Below, one piece after another: positions 26,601 to 33,826 of a stretch of 47,719 bases of DNA. Position 1 is the first letter of the stretch. The number at the start of each line of letters is the position of its first letter. The DNA comes from Planctomycetota bacterium (GTDB lineage Bacteria > Planctomycetota > PLA2 > JAEUHO01). Where the stretch lies: positions 1 to 47,719 of the forward strand of contig JAJDEN010000065.1 in assembly GCA_029259775.1 (NCBI GenBank), read 5' to 3'. Below the pieces are notes generated by a model. The model ran no database searches, was not told the DNA's origin, and saw only the letters and a list, made by a program, of their open reading frames with translations. Position numbers and translations under genes: made by a program.

Positions 26601-26885
26601 CGCGGCCGCGTCGAAGGCCCGACGGCGGCAGAGTTCATCCACCGCGATCCAGACACCGGGCTCATCTTCCGCGACCAAGCTCTTGGCGAGCGAGGCGAGC
26701 CCGGCCTCGTCCTTGGCAGCGAACAGCGCCAGCGCTCGACGTGCGGCGCCCTCGAGCGTGAACTCCTCAGCCGTGGCGACGTCGATGGAGACCGCCCCGA
26801 GGAGGAATCCCGCGGCCACGAGGCCTGCGAGCAGAAGCCCAAGGCGGCGAGACGGCCGGCGATGTGTGAAGGGCTGAGCTGTCAC
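23694..26885 (-). CDS. TPR-CHAT protein, exported or membrane-anchored
   Basis: A 1063-residue protein if started at GTG 26885. The GTG overlaps the stop of a 13-codon leader (GTGA), and no ATG lies nearby in this frame. Residues about 9-30 form an uncleaved signal anchor (LGLLLAGLVAAGFLLGAVSI). Many tetratricopeptide repeats fill about 230-560 (for example EALALQRKVGDRAAEALTVG). The C-terminal CHAT domain has the His in HFACHGLVDAERP (near 924) and the Cys in LVVMSACSTSKG (near 969), the dyad of caspase-like CHAT proteases, and the RAFMHAGAPRVLCSLWNV region. TPR-CHAT proteins act as proteases in defence and cell-death systems, and in HetF-like signalling. The substrate is unknown. Confidence 0.92.
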   Translation of the reverse strand: MTAQPFTHRRPSRRLGLLLAGLVAAGFLLGAVSIDVATAEEFTLEGAARRALALFAAKDEAGLASLAKSLVAEDEPGVWIAVDELCRRRAFDAAAALAGAAKGPDVGKLPAYVDALRTNEDAAMREKVTALGAAFGARDIAKGLAITAALPPADTVVLIRLRTGRGLLLRRIHRHGESMAAFLEAAKGAEKLGWVRRAQLAYRECGQSAALGSDWASALAHWSASIRIAKLRGDKKGEATALADTGIVFYRMGQPGRAITTLEAALAIQRSLNNERQVAHALGTIGGLLLAVGRRVEARPRLEEALALQRKVGDRAAEALTVGNLANLYVGLGDHIRARDMYERALAQARNLGDQRTVAALLTNLSHAYMKLGEIAKAIATVEEARTKAMAAGDRTVAAQALERAGRLHLALGDPEKALGLFERAMAEHKALGEPQDATLALFGSGVAHYRMGNPRKALPIYEQALAYFESVGDENGIANALENIATTRSHLGEPEEALAIMRKVVASGRATPALMRAMGSAYLQLKDLENATKAFEAGLEMVADQARAPARIDILWDLCGIQLTQGKFAEGARLARRGVELTARLAEGLAETEGARLRDTFANLYAAGLHASFMAKDMAGFAWFLEQGRAGSLRESLGARAGLEAAVVPAALRAALHDARARSDEAVRHLRAAAKRRDLKKMRAARTALATAEAGVDEAARRIERNAKAAAAVLMGVVDDLPTIQSYLAVDEAYVAYAFTPTDTYALVARKSKARMLKLAPHDAVAAATDALLTGENFIAEAAVAPLRKLVVDSLGLGPDVRRVLVSPMGRLGYVPFALLLPDREVVSMPSGTTLGLIRSEGAKRGGGVLALGDPDYGTGPSSVRRRQRGGGKSLRLAPLAATRGEVEAVGTVKLFGRDATESGLQAQIAKQPRWRALHFACHGLVDAERPRFSSLALTADDQSDGFLTGLEIFAMRVPADLVVMSACSTSKGKIYKTEGILGLTRAFMHAGAPRVLCSLWNVDDEATRALMIKFYELWNPAKGKPLSASAALKQAQAHVRGHEKWKHPYYWAAWVLWGLPG

Positions 26886-26923
26886 GGTCGCGGAGGGTAG
26901 CTGTCGGCCACCGACGAATCCAT
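26882..26923 (-). CDS. Leader ORF of 13 codons coupled to the CHAT gene
   Basis: ATG 26923 with GGAGGG upstream begins the peptide MDSSVADSYPPRP, ending at TGA 26884-26882. The TGA overlaps the GTG start of the CHAT gene by GTGA. The ribosome binding site belongs to the leader, not to the GTG, so CHAT translation may depend on the leader. The peptide has no signal sequence. The whole upstream region is duplicated at 36519-36662. Confidence 0.45.
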   Translation of the reverse strand: MDSSVADSYPPRP

Positions 26924-27032
26924 CCGATTGTCCCTCCTGGCATGTGCGGACGGCGCATGCGGGCGCAGCTGCACGGGACGTGACCTTCCCCGGGTCCGGT
27001 GGAGGCGGCCTAGCTCCACGCGCCCGCACTCA
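26884..27032. repeat. About 150-base block, duplicated at 36519-36662
   Basis: From GGTCGCGGAGGGTAGCTG to CTAGCTCCACGCGCCCGCAC the copies are almost identical (one base missing in copy 2). It spans the leader and the CHAT upstream region. Family B palindromes lie on the same side of both copies, about 50-65 bases away. Confidence 0.9.
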
Positions 27033-27082
27033 GGATACCGAACCGGGATACCGAACCGGGATACCGAACCGAGATACCGTGG
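27033..27082. repeat. Tandem GGATACCGAACC units
   Basis: Three units of about 13 bases (GGGATACCGAACC), followed by GAGATACCGT, run directly into the family B palindrome, whose outer arm is the same motif. Confidence 0.8.
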
Positions 27083-27188
27083 ATACCGAACCGGGTGAAA
27101 GTGCATCGATATATCGACCGATTGGGGTCACGTGATCACCCGGCACGGATCGGTCACAATTGTGATGCACTGTTACCCGGTTCGGTAC
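27083..27188. repeat. Palindromic element, family B copy 1
   Basis: Outer arms ACCGAACCGGGTGAAAGTGC... and ...GATGCACTGTTACCCGGTTCGGT pair at 21 of 23 positions. Inside, CGACCGAT pairs with ATCGGTC, and two small palindromes (GGTCACGTGATCACC, TCACAATTGTGA) sit between. The whole could fold as a branched structure. Copies 2 and 3 are at 33232-33339 and 36729-36837. Confidence 0.9.
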
Positions 27189-27189
27189 T

Positions 27190-27300
27190 CGTGGGTCCTA
27201 GGGCCGTTCTGGACGCACTGGAGAGCACGTAGCGGGGGCAAGGAGCAGCCGTTCAGCCGCGGGGTGGCGGAGGGGCTGATCCTTGCGGCGACTCCGTACC
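27190..27300. repeat. Direct repeat L, copy 2
   Basis: GGGCCGTTCTGGACGCACTG, GAGAGCA and GGCGACTCCGTACC resemble copy 1 at 23381-23492 in the same orientation. Confidence 0.7.
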
Positions 27301-27755
27301 GAATCGTGAGTACCGAACCAGGTACTCCGTTTCCTGGTTCCGTACTCGTAGTCGAGTACCCGCGGGCGCCGACGGCTAGCGCTGGGCCCTCGCGAGTTGG
27401 CAGCGCCTGCCGGCGCAGTCGAGGGTCAGGTCGGCGAGGACTGAGACCGACTCAGAACCGCCGGAGCGAACGACCTCGCGACTTGTCGGTTTCGAGGACC
27501 GGGGTCAGGCGCGTTTCGCAGTAGCCCGTGACAGTGTCACGACGAGGGGCGATAAACGCCCGACCCCGCCCTCACGACCCCGCCCTCCTGCTGCCTCCAC
27601 AGTGTACGTGGCGGGCTTCATGCCATGGGGACGGCGGTCTCGGAGGCATGTGGGGCCCTTGGCCCCCGCACGTGCCGCGATTCACGGACGAGCGCCGGCG
27701 CCATGGCCCGCAGACGCCTGATCCGCTAGGCTCTAGGAAGAGAGGAGAACGTGGA

Positions 27756-29429
27756 ATGCTCCAATCGCCCTACTACCCCATCATCTACGTACGCGGCTAC
27801 GCCGCGTCCAAGCGTGAGCGCGACGACACGGCGGCGACGCCGTACATGGGCTTCAATCTCGGCTCGACCGTGCTGAAGCAGAACGCGCGCGCGAAGATCG
27901 AGAAAGTCTTCTTCGAGTCCCCCCTCATCCGCCTGATGAAGGAGTACGGGTATCGGGACGTCTATCTAGACGGCCGGGAGATTCTTGGGCCTCTCCCGGC
28001 ACGAAGCATCGTCATCTATCGCTACTACGACCCGTCCTCTCGACTCCACGGTGACGGGAGACCGCGCACGATGGAGACGCTTGCAGAGGACCTGGGTGAC
28101 CTGATTCTCAGGATCCGCGACCAAGTCTGCGCGGACGACGAAGAGAAGCGCCGGTTCAAGGTCCACCTCGTGGCTCACTCCATGGGCGGGCTGGTGTGCC
28201 GCACGTTCCTGCAGAACGAGTCGGTCGGCGAGCAGTTCCATGCGGCGCACGACGTCGGGCCGAGCGACGTGGTCGACAAGGTCTTCACCTACGGCACGCC
28301 GCACAACGGAATCGACATGCGAGGTGTCCCGCGCGGACTCGTCCCGCAGAGCTTCCGGCGTACGCGCATGGCGGCCTTCTTGGATCTCGCGGACTCCTAC
28401 AACGAAGCTCGTCGGTGGAAGGAGCGCGTCGACACGCTGGACGGCAAGTTCGACCCAGACCGCTTCTTCTGTCTGGTGGGCTCCAACTCTCGTGACTATC
28501 GCGTCGCGCGCGGCATGTCACGACGACTCGCAGGCAAGGCGAGCGATGGACTCGTTCGCACGGGCAACGCCACGTTGGTTGACGCCCCCTCGGCGATCAT
28601 CCATCGGTCGCACTCTGGGTACTTCGGACTCGTCAACTCGAAGTCAGGCTACGAGATCCTGAGGCGGTTCCTCTTCGGCGACATGCGTGCCGACGGCGGG
28701 CTCATCATCACGACGATCAATCCCCCGGATGGCGACGACCCCCCGGGCGGTCGAGGCATACCGACCTCGGTGGCTGTCGAGTGCGCGGTTCGTGGTCGTG
28801 GCGTGGACGCCCGGTTCGACAGCCGAGACCGACGCGACTTCACATCGCTCGAGTGTGACTTGTCGCAGATGTCGTCGGAGGGCGTCGGCCTCACGGGCGC
28901 TGCAGGCGTCAAGCTCTTCACGACGTTCCTCAGTACCGCACTGACGGGAGCCAAGGACGAACTCGAGGTGGGCATGAGCCTTGAGATCCGGATCCTGAAC
29001 CCCTGGACCCACGACGAGAGCGGCCAACCCAGCGCCGACTACTTCGAGGGCAGCACGCTGCTGCACCGACACATCCCCATCCGGGTCCGCGCACCGGGCC
29101 ACGGCGAGAACTGGCGATTGGACTACCGACTGGAAGAGACCGGAGAGTGGCATGAAGCCAAGGCGGAACACCTGTCCAACGATGGCATCTTCGTGATCCC
29201 GCTCAATCGCGATACGCGCCCAGGCATCCTGGCGGAGATCAGCCTGCGTGTCTCACCCTGGAACTCGGATGACGACTTCCAGCAGGCGACGAGGCAGACC
29301 GTGAGTCCGAGTGAATCCGGCCCCACGATCCCGGTGGAAGGCGTTCGCTTGGAGGACATCTTCCAAACGCTGAAACCGCGTGAGCCCCAGATCGAGCACG
29401 GCCAGCCGGCTCGACACAAGGCTCGATGA
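27756..29429 (+). CDS. Lipase-like alpha/beta hydrolase (PGAP1/LCAT type), cytoplasmic
   Basis: A 557-residue protein starting at ATG 27756 behind AGAGAGGAGAAC. Residues 1-300 hold an alpha/beta hydrolase fold: YYPIIYVRGYAASKRER at the N-terminus and HLVAHSMGGLVCRTF with the nucleophile Ser142, followed by TYGTPHNGIDMRG, the loop seen in lecithin-cholesterol acyltransferase- and PGAP1-like enzymes. A likely catalytic His lies near HRSHSGYF. Residues 330-557 are a distinct beta-rich domain with no family I recognise. No signal peptide is present, so the enzyme would act in the cytoplasm or at the inner membrane. A lipase or acyl hydrolase next to a membrane protein and CHAT gene may be an anti-phage effector, by analogy with phospholipase effectors (inference). 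Confidence 0.82.
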   Translation: MLQSPYYPIIYVRGYAASKRERDDTAATPYMGFNLGSTVLKQNARAKIEKVFFESPLIRLMKEYGYRDVYLDGREILGPLPARSIVIYRYYDPSSRLHGDGRPRTMETLAEDLGDLILRIRDQVCADDEEKRRFKVHLVAHSMGGLVCRTFLQNESVGEQFHAAHDVGPSDVVDKVFTYGTPHNGIDMRGVPRGLVPQSFRRTRMAAFLDLADSYNEARRWKERVDTLDGKFDPDRFFCLVGSNSRDYRVARGMSRRLAGKASDGLVRTGNATLVDAPSAIIHRSHSGYFGLVNSKSGYEILRRFLFGDMRADGGLIITTINPPDGDDPPGGRGIPTSVAVECAVRGRGVDARFDSRDRRDFTSLECDLSQMSSEGVGLTGAAGVKLFTTFLSTALTGAKDELEVGMSLEIRILNPWTHDESGQPSADYFEGSTLLHRHIPIRVRAPGHGENWRLDYRLEETGEWHEAKAEHLSNDGIFVIPLNRDTRPGILAEISLRVSPWNSDDDFQQATRQTVSPSESGPTIPVEGVRLEDIFQTLKPREPQIEHGQPARHKAR

Positions 29430-29448
29430 GCGAGGAGCGGTACGAAGC

Positions 29449-30174
29449 ATGAGGCTCATCCAGGCCATTCGTAGACTCGTGGAAGCTGGTGAGCCCCTTG
29501 CCGAGGCCCTGCTGATCCCGGCCGTGCTTGGAAACGTCCTCTGGGCTCTGGGAACGCTGTTCGTCAACGGCGCTTCCCACTGGGGGCAATGGTGGCTCAC
29601 GGGTGCCCTGGCGTTCTACCTGGCTGTCGAGTTCGCCAGCACGCAGGTCGGTCAGGAGAACCTCAAGTGCGCCCGTAGGAAGCTGAAGAAGAGCGTAGCG
29701 AAGGGCAAGGTCACGCCGGAGGTGGCGGAGACGCGGCGAGCGGCGATCAAGTGCTACCAACTCTGCACACTCTGGGAGCGGCTGACACAGACGCCCGCTC
29801 TTGCCATCGCGGCGCTCGCAGCCAGCAACATGTCTTGGGTCGTCACCGCGTACGCCCTTTCATTCTTCAGTCTGTCGCTGTTCGTGGGCCACCTCGTGAA
29901 GCGGCATGCGCTCGGTCACGCGAAGCTCGAGATAGACGATGCGAGTGCGACACCGCGTCGTCAGGACAAGACGTCGCGCTGTGTTCTAGCCTTCCTTTGC
30001 CTGGCTCATGGCGCGGGCCAGCTGGCCATCGCTCGGAACGCATCGCGGTGGTGCGATGCGGACGCGGCGTCAGCGGTGACGTGCCTGCTACTCGTAGCCT
30101 TCGCGATCTACTGGTGCGGGCACTGGCACCACAGGACGATGAGCGGGGACTGGGAGGTCCTGCACCAGCCGTAG
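29449..30174 (+). CDS. Multi-pass membrane protein, partner of the hydrolase
   Basis: A 241-residue protein starting at ATG 29449 (GAGGAGCGG upstream), 19 bases after the hydrolase stop, so probably in one operon. Hydrophobic segments lie at about 20-41, 47-66, 115-150 (one or two), 180-200 and 212-230. A basic cytoplasmic loop (about 73-100, CARRKLKKSVAKGKVTPEV) separates the second and third. Cysteines are frequent (CYQLCTLW). I recognise no family. The operon position suggests that it anchors or is the target of the hydrolase (inference). Confidence 0.75.
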   Translation: MRLIQAIRRLVEAGEPLAEALLIPAVLGNVLWALGTLFVNGASHWGQWWLTGALAFYLAVEFASTQVGQENLKCARRKLKKSVAKGKVTPEVAETRRAAIKCYQLCTLWERLTQTPALAIAALAASNMSWVVTAYALSFFSLSLFVGHLVKRHALGHAKLEIDDASATPRRQDKTSRCVLAFLCLAHGAGQLAIARNASRWCDADAASAVTCLLLVAFAIYWCGHWHHRTMSGDWEVLHQP

Positions 30175-30379
30175 TCGGGCGCTCCTGCACAGAGTTCGAT
30201 CGCGTTGGCTACGCAGGCGGCCCCGGATCGCGCAGGCGGGCCTCCAGCGAACATCCCGACGGTTCCATGCCTCCGCCGCGTGCGTGGGGTAGCCCCCCCC
30301 ATCGCGTACGCCCGCGCCCGCGGCGGTACTCGTTGCGCACAACACGAGCGACGCCTACGATTCAGCCCGGAGGAGCCGC

Positions 30380-33300
30380 ATGAGACGCAAGGCGGGGTGG
30401 GCTGCCGCTGCATGCGTGCTCCTCGCCTGCGCAGTTGCGCTCTGGCTCTGGCTTGCTGAGTCTGAGAAGCCCGACTTTCTTGCGCGACTCGGTGACGCGC
30501 ATGCGCGCGGCGCACAGGACGAGTTCGGTGGACTGATCGCGGCGTACGACGGAGACCCGTGGCGCCTTGCGGGTGCGCTGGTGCTGCGCGGGTTCGATGA
30601 AGCCGCCACCGCGTACGCGGGGCAGTGCAAGGGTCGGGGGGCCGACGGGTTGGTATCGCGTACGACCATCTGGGTCGGGATGCCTCCGGCTGCCCGCGAG
30701 CGCATCCGCGCGGCGCTGGCCAGCCCTGCAACTGACAATCTGACGGGCATCCCCTCGTACTTCGTCGCCCGCGCCTTCCTCGCAGCAGGCGAGTCGAAGG
30801 AGGGCAACACTGACCCCGATGCGGCATCTGCGGCGTACCGAGCGGCCGAGAGGGCCGCGCTGGCAGCCGGGTGGGTGAGGGGGGCGGGCGACGCCATGCT
30901 CGGCCTTGCGGTCATTGCGAGCAAGGCGCGTGGGTGGCGAGCTTCTCGAGAGGAGTTCGGCCGCGCTGCCGCGCACTATGCGGCGGCCGGCGCGCGTCAG
31001 GACAGCTTGACGACGGGGATGTCGGCAGGCAGATCCGCAATGGACAGCGGCTTCCCTGGCGAAGCGTTGGCCGTCCTCGAGCCCCTGGACCAGATGGCAC
31101 AAGAGGACCTCGCCGTCGCCGATCTCAAGGTTGCCCGCGGCAACGCGCTGACGGGGCTCCAGCTCTACGGTCTCGCTCAGGTGGAGTACGAGGATGCGCT
31201 GAAGGTCTACGAGGCAGCGAAGGACGTGTCATACCAGGCCAGCACGCTGCGCGAGCTGGGCGATGTCCTGTACGAGAGCGGACGTCACGCCGACGCCGTC
31301 GACACGCTCCGTCGCGCGATGAGCCTGTATGCGGGGTTGGAGGAGGAGGGATACTCACCCGACGACGCCGAGTGGCACACGATGACGCGCTCGAGTCTGG
31401 GCCTGGCCCTGATCGAGGTCCATCAGCCTGATGAGGGGCTTCGGCTCATTCGACAGGCACGGCGGGAGTTCGCCGCCGGGGACGATGTCGATACCGATGG
31501 CGTGGCGAAGATGTGGATCGGCGAGGGATGGGCGAACTTCCGGCGAGGCTCGTTCGACGAGGCCGTGGCTGCGTTCGAGCGCGCTGAGGGTCTGTACCGC
31601 GCCAAGGGGGCACGAGGCGCCGGACCGGCATTCGCGTGGGAGAATCTCGGACAGGCGCACCTCGCGGCCGGTCGACACGAGGTCGCGAGGACCTACTTGA
31701 CTCGGGCCCTCAAGCGTGCCGAAGCGCTCGAACTGTCCCGTGTCGCGGCGCGGTGCCACGAGCAGCTCGCACGACAGGCCCTGCAAGACAAGCGTCCCGC
31801 CGACGCACTCCGTTCCTGCGACGCTGCATACGCACAACTGGCGCGGGTGTCCGGAGGCCTGCTATTCACCGCCCGCGGCTCGGTCACCGCGCTGTTCCGT
31901 GAGCTACACCAAACGGCCCTTCAGGCTGCTGTCGCAACGGGAAACGCCTCGACATGTCTGCGCGTGATGGAACGCGCGCGCAATCAAGGGCTCCGACTGG
32001 CCCTCGAAGGACGTGCCGGTTTCGCGCGCGCCCTACTGCCACCGGCGACGATCGCCGAGCTCCGAGCCAAGCGTCTGGCCGAAGCCCAGGCACTCAGCCG
32101 CTTGAAGGCGCTGCTCGTCGGAGGCGAGGAGCCGGCGATCCGGCGCGCGCGAGCGGTTCACACAGCGGCGGCGAACGACCGGCGTCGCTCGATCGAAGCG
32201 AGCCTGCGGACGCGCACCGCACTTGTGACGCCCAGCGCGCCGCCCCGCCTGGATCGTGATCGGCTCGTCTCCCGTCTCGGAGCTGACGGAGCATTCGTGA
32301 GCCTGGCACGGCACGCCGAGGGCTGGGCGGCGGTCGTGCTCATGGCATCGGAGATCCGGCTGATCGAACTTCCGGAGATGGCCAAGATCGACAAGGCCCT
32401 GGCCCGCCTTCCGCTGGACGGCGCGCGCTTCCAGCCTCCGTCGGGCCTCATCGACGAGCTTCGCGAACTCGTCGTTGCTCCGCTAGCCCTCGAGCCGTCG
32501 ATCCGCCGCGTCCTAGTCAGTCCGGCCGATGCGATGCTGCGTGTCCCCTTCGCTGCACTGCTCCCGGACAGCGAGATCACGTACGTTCCGTCCGGGAGCA
32601 TGCTGAGGGCCCTGCCGTCGCGAGCTGTCGGGGGCCGCGCCCCGTCGCTTGCCGTTGCGCGCATTCCGGATGCGCCGGAAGGGAAGCTCCCAGCTCTCGT
32701 GCACAGTGGGCGTGAGGCCGACGCACTCAAGGCACAGGTGACGCTCATGGGGAAGCACGCCACCGTGGCGGAGCTGCGGAAGAAGCTGTCGGCCCAGCCG
32801 AGTTGGGATGTGGTCCACTTCGCCACGCACGCCGTGATCGACTCCAGGCGCCCGATGGACTCCTATCTCGTTCTCAGCGCCGCGATCGAAGATCCCGGGG
32901 ACTTCAAGCTGACGGTCGGCGACGTCTTGGCGCTGCCCGTACCGGCCGCCCTCGTCGTGCTCTCCGGCTGCCGCACGGCGCGCGGCTCGCACTTCCACGG
33001 CGAGGGACGCATCGGTTTCTCCCGCGCCTTCATGCTTGCCGGTGCGCGCAGTGTGCTCGTGTCGCTCTGGCGCGTGCCGGACAAGGAGACCGCCGACTTC
33101 ATGACGGTGTTTCATCTCGAGCGGCGGAAGGGCGCGAATTCGGCAGCCGCGCTGCATCGAGTACAGCGTGTGCTACGTGAGCGCGGCGCAACGCTGGCGG
33201 CCTGGGCGGGATGGCAGCTGTGGCTTCGCGGGGTACTGAACCGGGTGAAAGTGCATCGACATGTCGACGCATCGGTGCCAGGTGATCACCTGGCGCGGAT

Positions 33301-33826
33301 CGATCACAATTGTGATGCACTCTTACCTGGTTCGGTACCCACGAAATCGTCGAAATCGAGCCGGTCTCGGTACTTTCGGTACTTCCCGTACTCTGGCTCA
33401 GTACTCCATACAGGGATCAGACTGATGCAGACGTCCACTGAAAGCCGGACACCGGGCAGTTCGAGACCAAGAGGAGCTCGCCATCGGATGACACCACCAC
33501 GCCGAGCGATGACTCGATCGCATTGCACGCTGAGGCGATTGACTTGTGGCGCGTTCCGCGATGAGCCAACTCCGACCTCAACTGGGGCGGGAGCCCCGCG
33601 AAGTCACTCTCCCTTACCACGAGCTTTGCCCCGACGGCGACGGGCGCAAGTAGCGGACCCAACACGAGAGCCCCATCTACAGCGGACAGGTGAGCCAACC
33701 GACGACCAGTTCGGAGAAGCTGCTGCTGCCAGTGCTCAGATGGGCGCAGCGCGCGTCCTCCCTCGTCTAGCACGCACGAAGAAACAACCGCATGCTGCAC
33801 GGCATCAGACCAGGCGAATGGCCTAG
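30380..33826 (+). CDS. TPR-CHAT protein with C-terminal extension into a palindrome
   Basis: A 1148-residue open frame from ATG 30380 (GGAGGAGCCGC upstream). Residues about 6-24 form a signal anchor (AAACVLLACAVALWLWLA). TPR-like helices fill about 130-560 (including EALAVLEPLDQMAQEDLA). The CHAT domain has the His in VHFATHAVIDSRRP (residue 817) and the Cys in LVVLSGCRTARG (residue 864), then RAFMLAGARSVLVSLWRV. The protein should end near residue 951, just after AWAGWQLWLRG, by comparison with the first CHAT protein (AAWVLWGLPG then stop). Instead the family B palindrome at 33232 lies across that point, and about 197 extra Arg/Pro-rich codons follow, running antisense to the diadenylate cyclase gene. 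The real protein may be longer than the family's usual length, or the extension is a damaged end. Confidence 0.88.
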   Translation: MRRKAGWAAAACVLLACAVALWLWLAESEKPDFLARLGDAHARGAQDEFGGLIAAYDGDPWRLAGALVLRGFDEAATAYAGQCKGRGADGLVSRTTIWVGMPPAARERIRAALASPATDNLTGIPSYFVARAFLAAGESKEGNTDPDAASAAYRAAERAALAAGWVRGAGDAMLGLAVIASKARGWRASREEFGRAAAHYAAAGARQDSLTTGMSAGRSAMDSGFPGEALAVLEPLDQMAQEDLAVADLKVARGNALTGLQLYGLAQVEYEDALKVYEAAKDVSYQASTLRELGDVLYESGRHADAVDTLRRAMSLYAGLEEEGYSPDDAEWHTMTRSSLGLALIEVHQPDEGLRLIRQARREFAAGDDVDTDGVAKMWIGEGWANFRRGSFDEAVAAFERAEGLYRAKGARGAGPAFAWENLGQAHLAAGRHEVARTYLTRALKRAEALELSRVAARCHEQLARQALQDKRPADALRSCDAAYAQLARVSGGLLFTARGSVTALFRELHQTALQAAVATGNASTCLRVMERARNQGLRLALEGRAGFARALLPPATIAELRAKRLAEAQALSRLKALLVGGEEPAIRRARAVHTAAANDRRRSIEASLRTRTALVTPSAPPRLDRDRLVSRLGADGAFVSLARHAEGWAAVVLMASEIRLIELPEMAKIDKALARLPLDGARFQPPSGLIDELRELVVAPLALEPSIRRVLVSPADAMLRVPFAALLPDSEITYVPSGSMLRALPSRAVGGRAPSLAVARIPDAPEGKLPALVHSGREADALKAQVTLMGKHATVAELRKKLSAQPSWDVVHFATHAVIDSRRPMDSYLVLSAAIEDPGDFKLTVGDVLALPVPAALVVLSGCRTARGSHFHGEGRIGFSRAFMLAGARSVLVSLWRVPDKETADFMTVFHLERRKGANSAAALHRVQRVLRERGATLAAWAGWQLWLRGVLNRVKVHRHVDASVPGDHLARIDHNCDALLPGSVPTKSSKSSRSRYFRYFPYSGSVLHTGIRLMQTSTESRTPGSSRPRGARHRMTPPRRAMTRSHCTLRRLTCGAFRDEPTPTSTGAGAPRSHSPLPRALPRRRRAQVADPTREPHLQRTGEPTDDQFGEAAAASAQMGAARVLPRLARTKKQPHAARHQTRRMA
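33232..33339. repeat. Palindromic element, family B copy 2, inside the CHAT frame
   Basis: GTACTGAACCGGGTGAAAGTGC at the left and GATGCACTCTTACCTGGTTCGGTACC at the right pair as in copy 1, and the TCACAATTGTGA core is kept. It begins where the CHAT domain should terminate and carries no in-frame stop. Confidence 0.9.
33342..33411. repeat. GTAC-motif cluster (family H-like) in a converging gap
   Basis: CGAAATCGTCGAAATCGAGC, then CGGTCTCGGTACTTTCGGTAC and GTACTCTGGCTCAGTACTCC. The same CGAAATCGTCGATACCGAGC core is at 34838-34865, and a variant at 43463-43500. Confidence 0.6.

Larger units (their letters stand above)
26924..27755. other. Long gene-free stretch full of repeats
   Basis: About 830 bases between the divergent CHAT and lipase-like genes. 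It holds the duplicated block end, a GGATACCGAACC tandem, the family B palindrome, repeat L copy 2, GTACCGAATC/GTACTCG motifs at about 27295-27363 and a GGACCGGGGTCAGGCGCG segment at 27497. A hairpin-like GGCATGTGGGGCCC / GGCCCCCGCACGTGCC pair is at 27645-27676. I see no supported gene. Confidence 0.6.

Noticed and set aside
25413..26900. Long rightward frame opposite the first CHAT gene
   Set aside because: Arg/Gly/Glu-rich shadow of a gene with clear CHAT and TPR motifs.
27363..27755. Small gene before the lipase
   Set aside because: Open frames continue upstream of ATG 27756, but only that ATG has a ribosome binding site and the upstream sequence is not protein-like.
33427..33826. Gene for the Arg/Pro-rich tail of the second CHAT frame
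   Set aside because: Composition is non-protein-like and it is antisense to the cyclase gene; read as loss of the stop codon instead.
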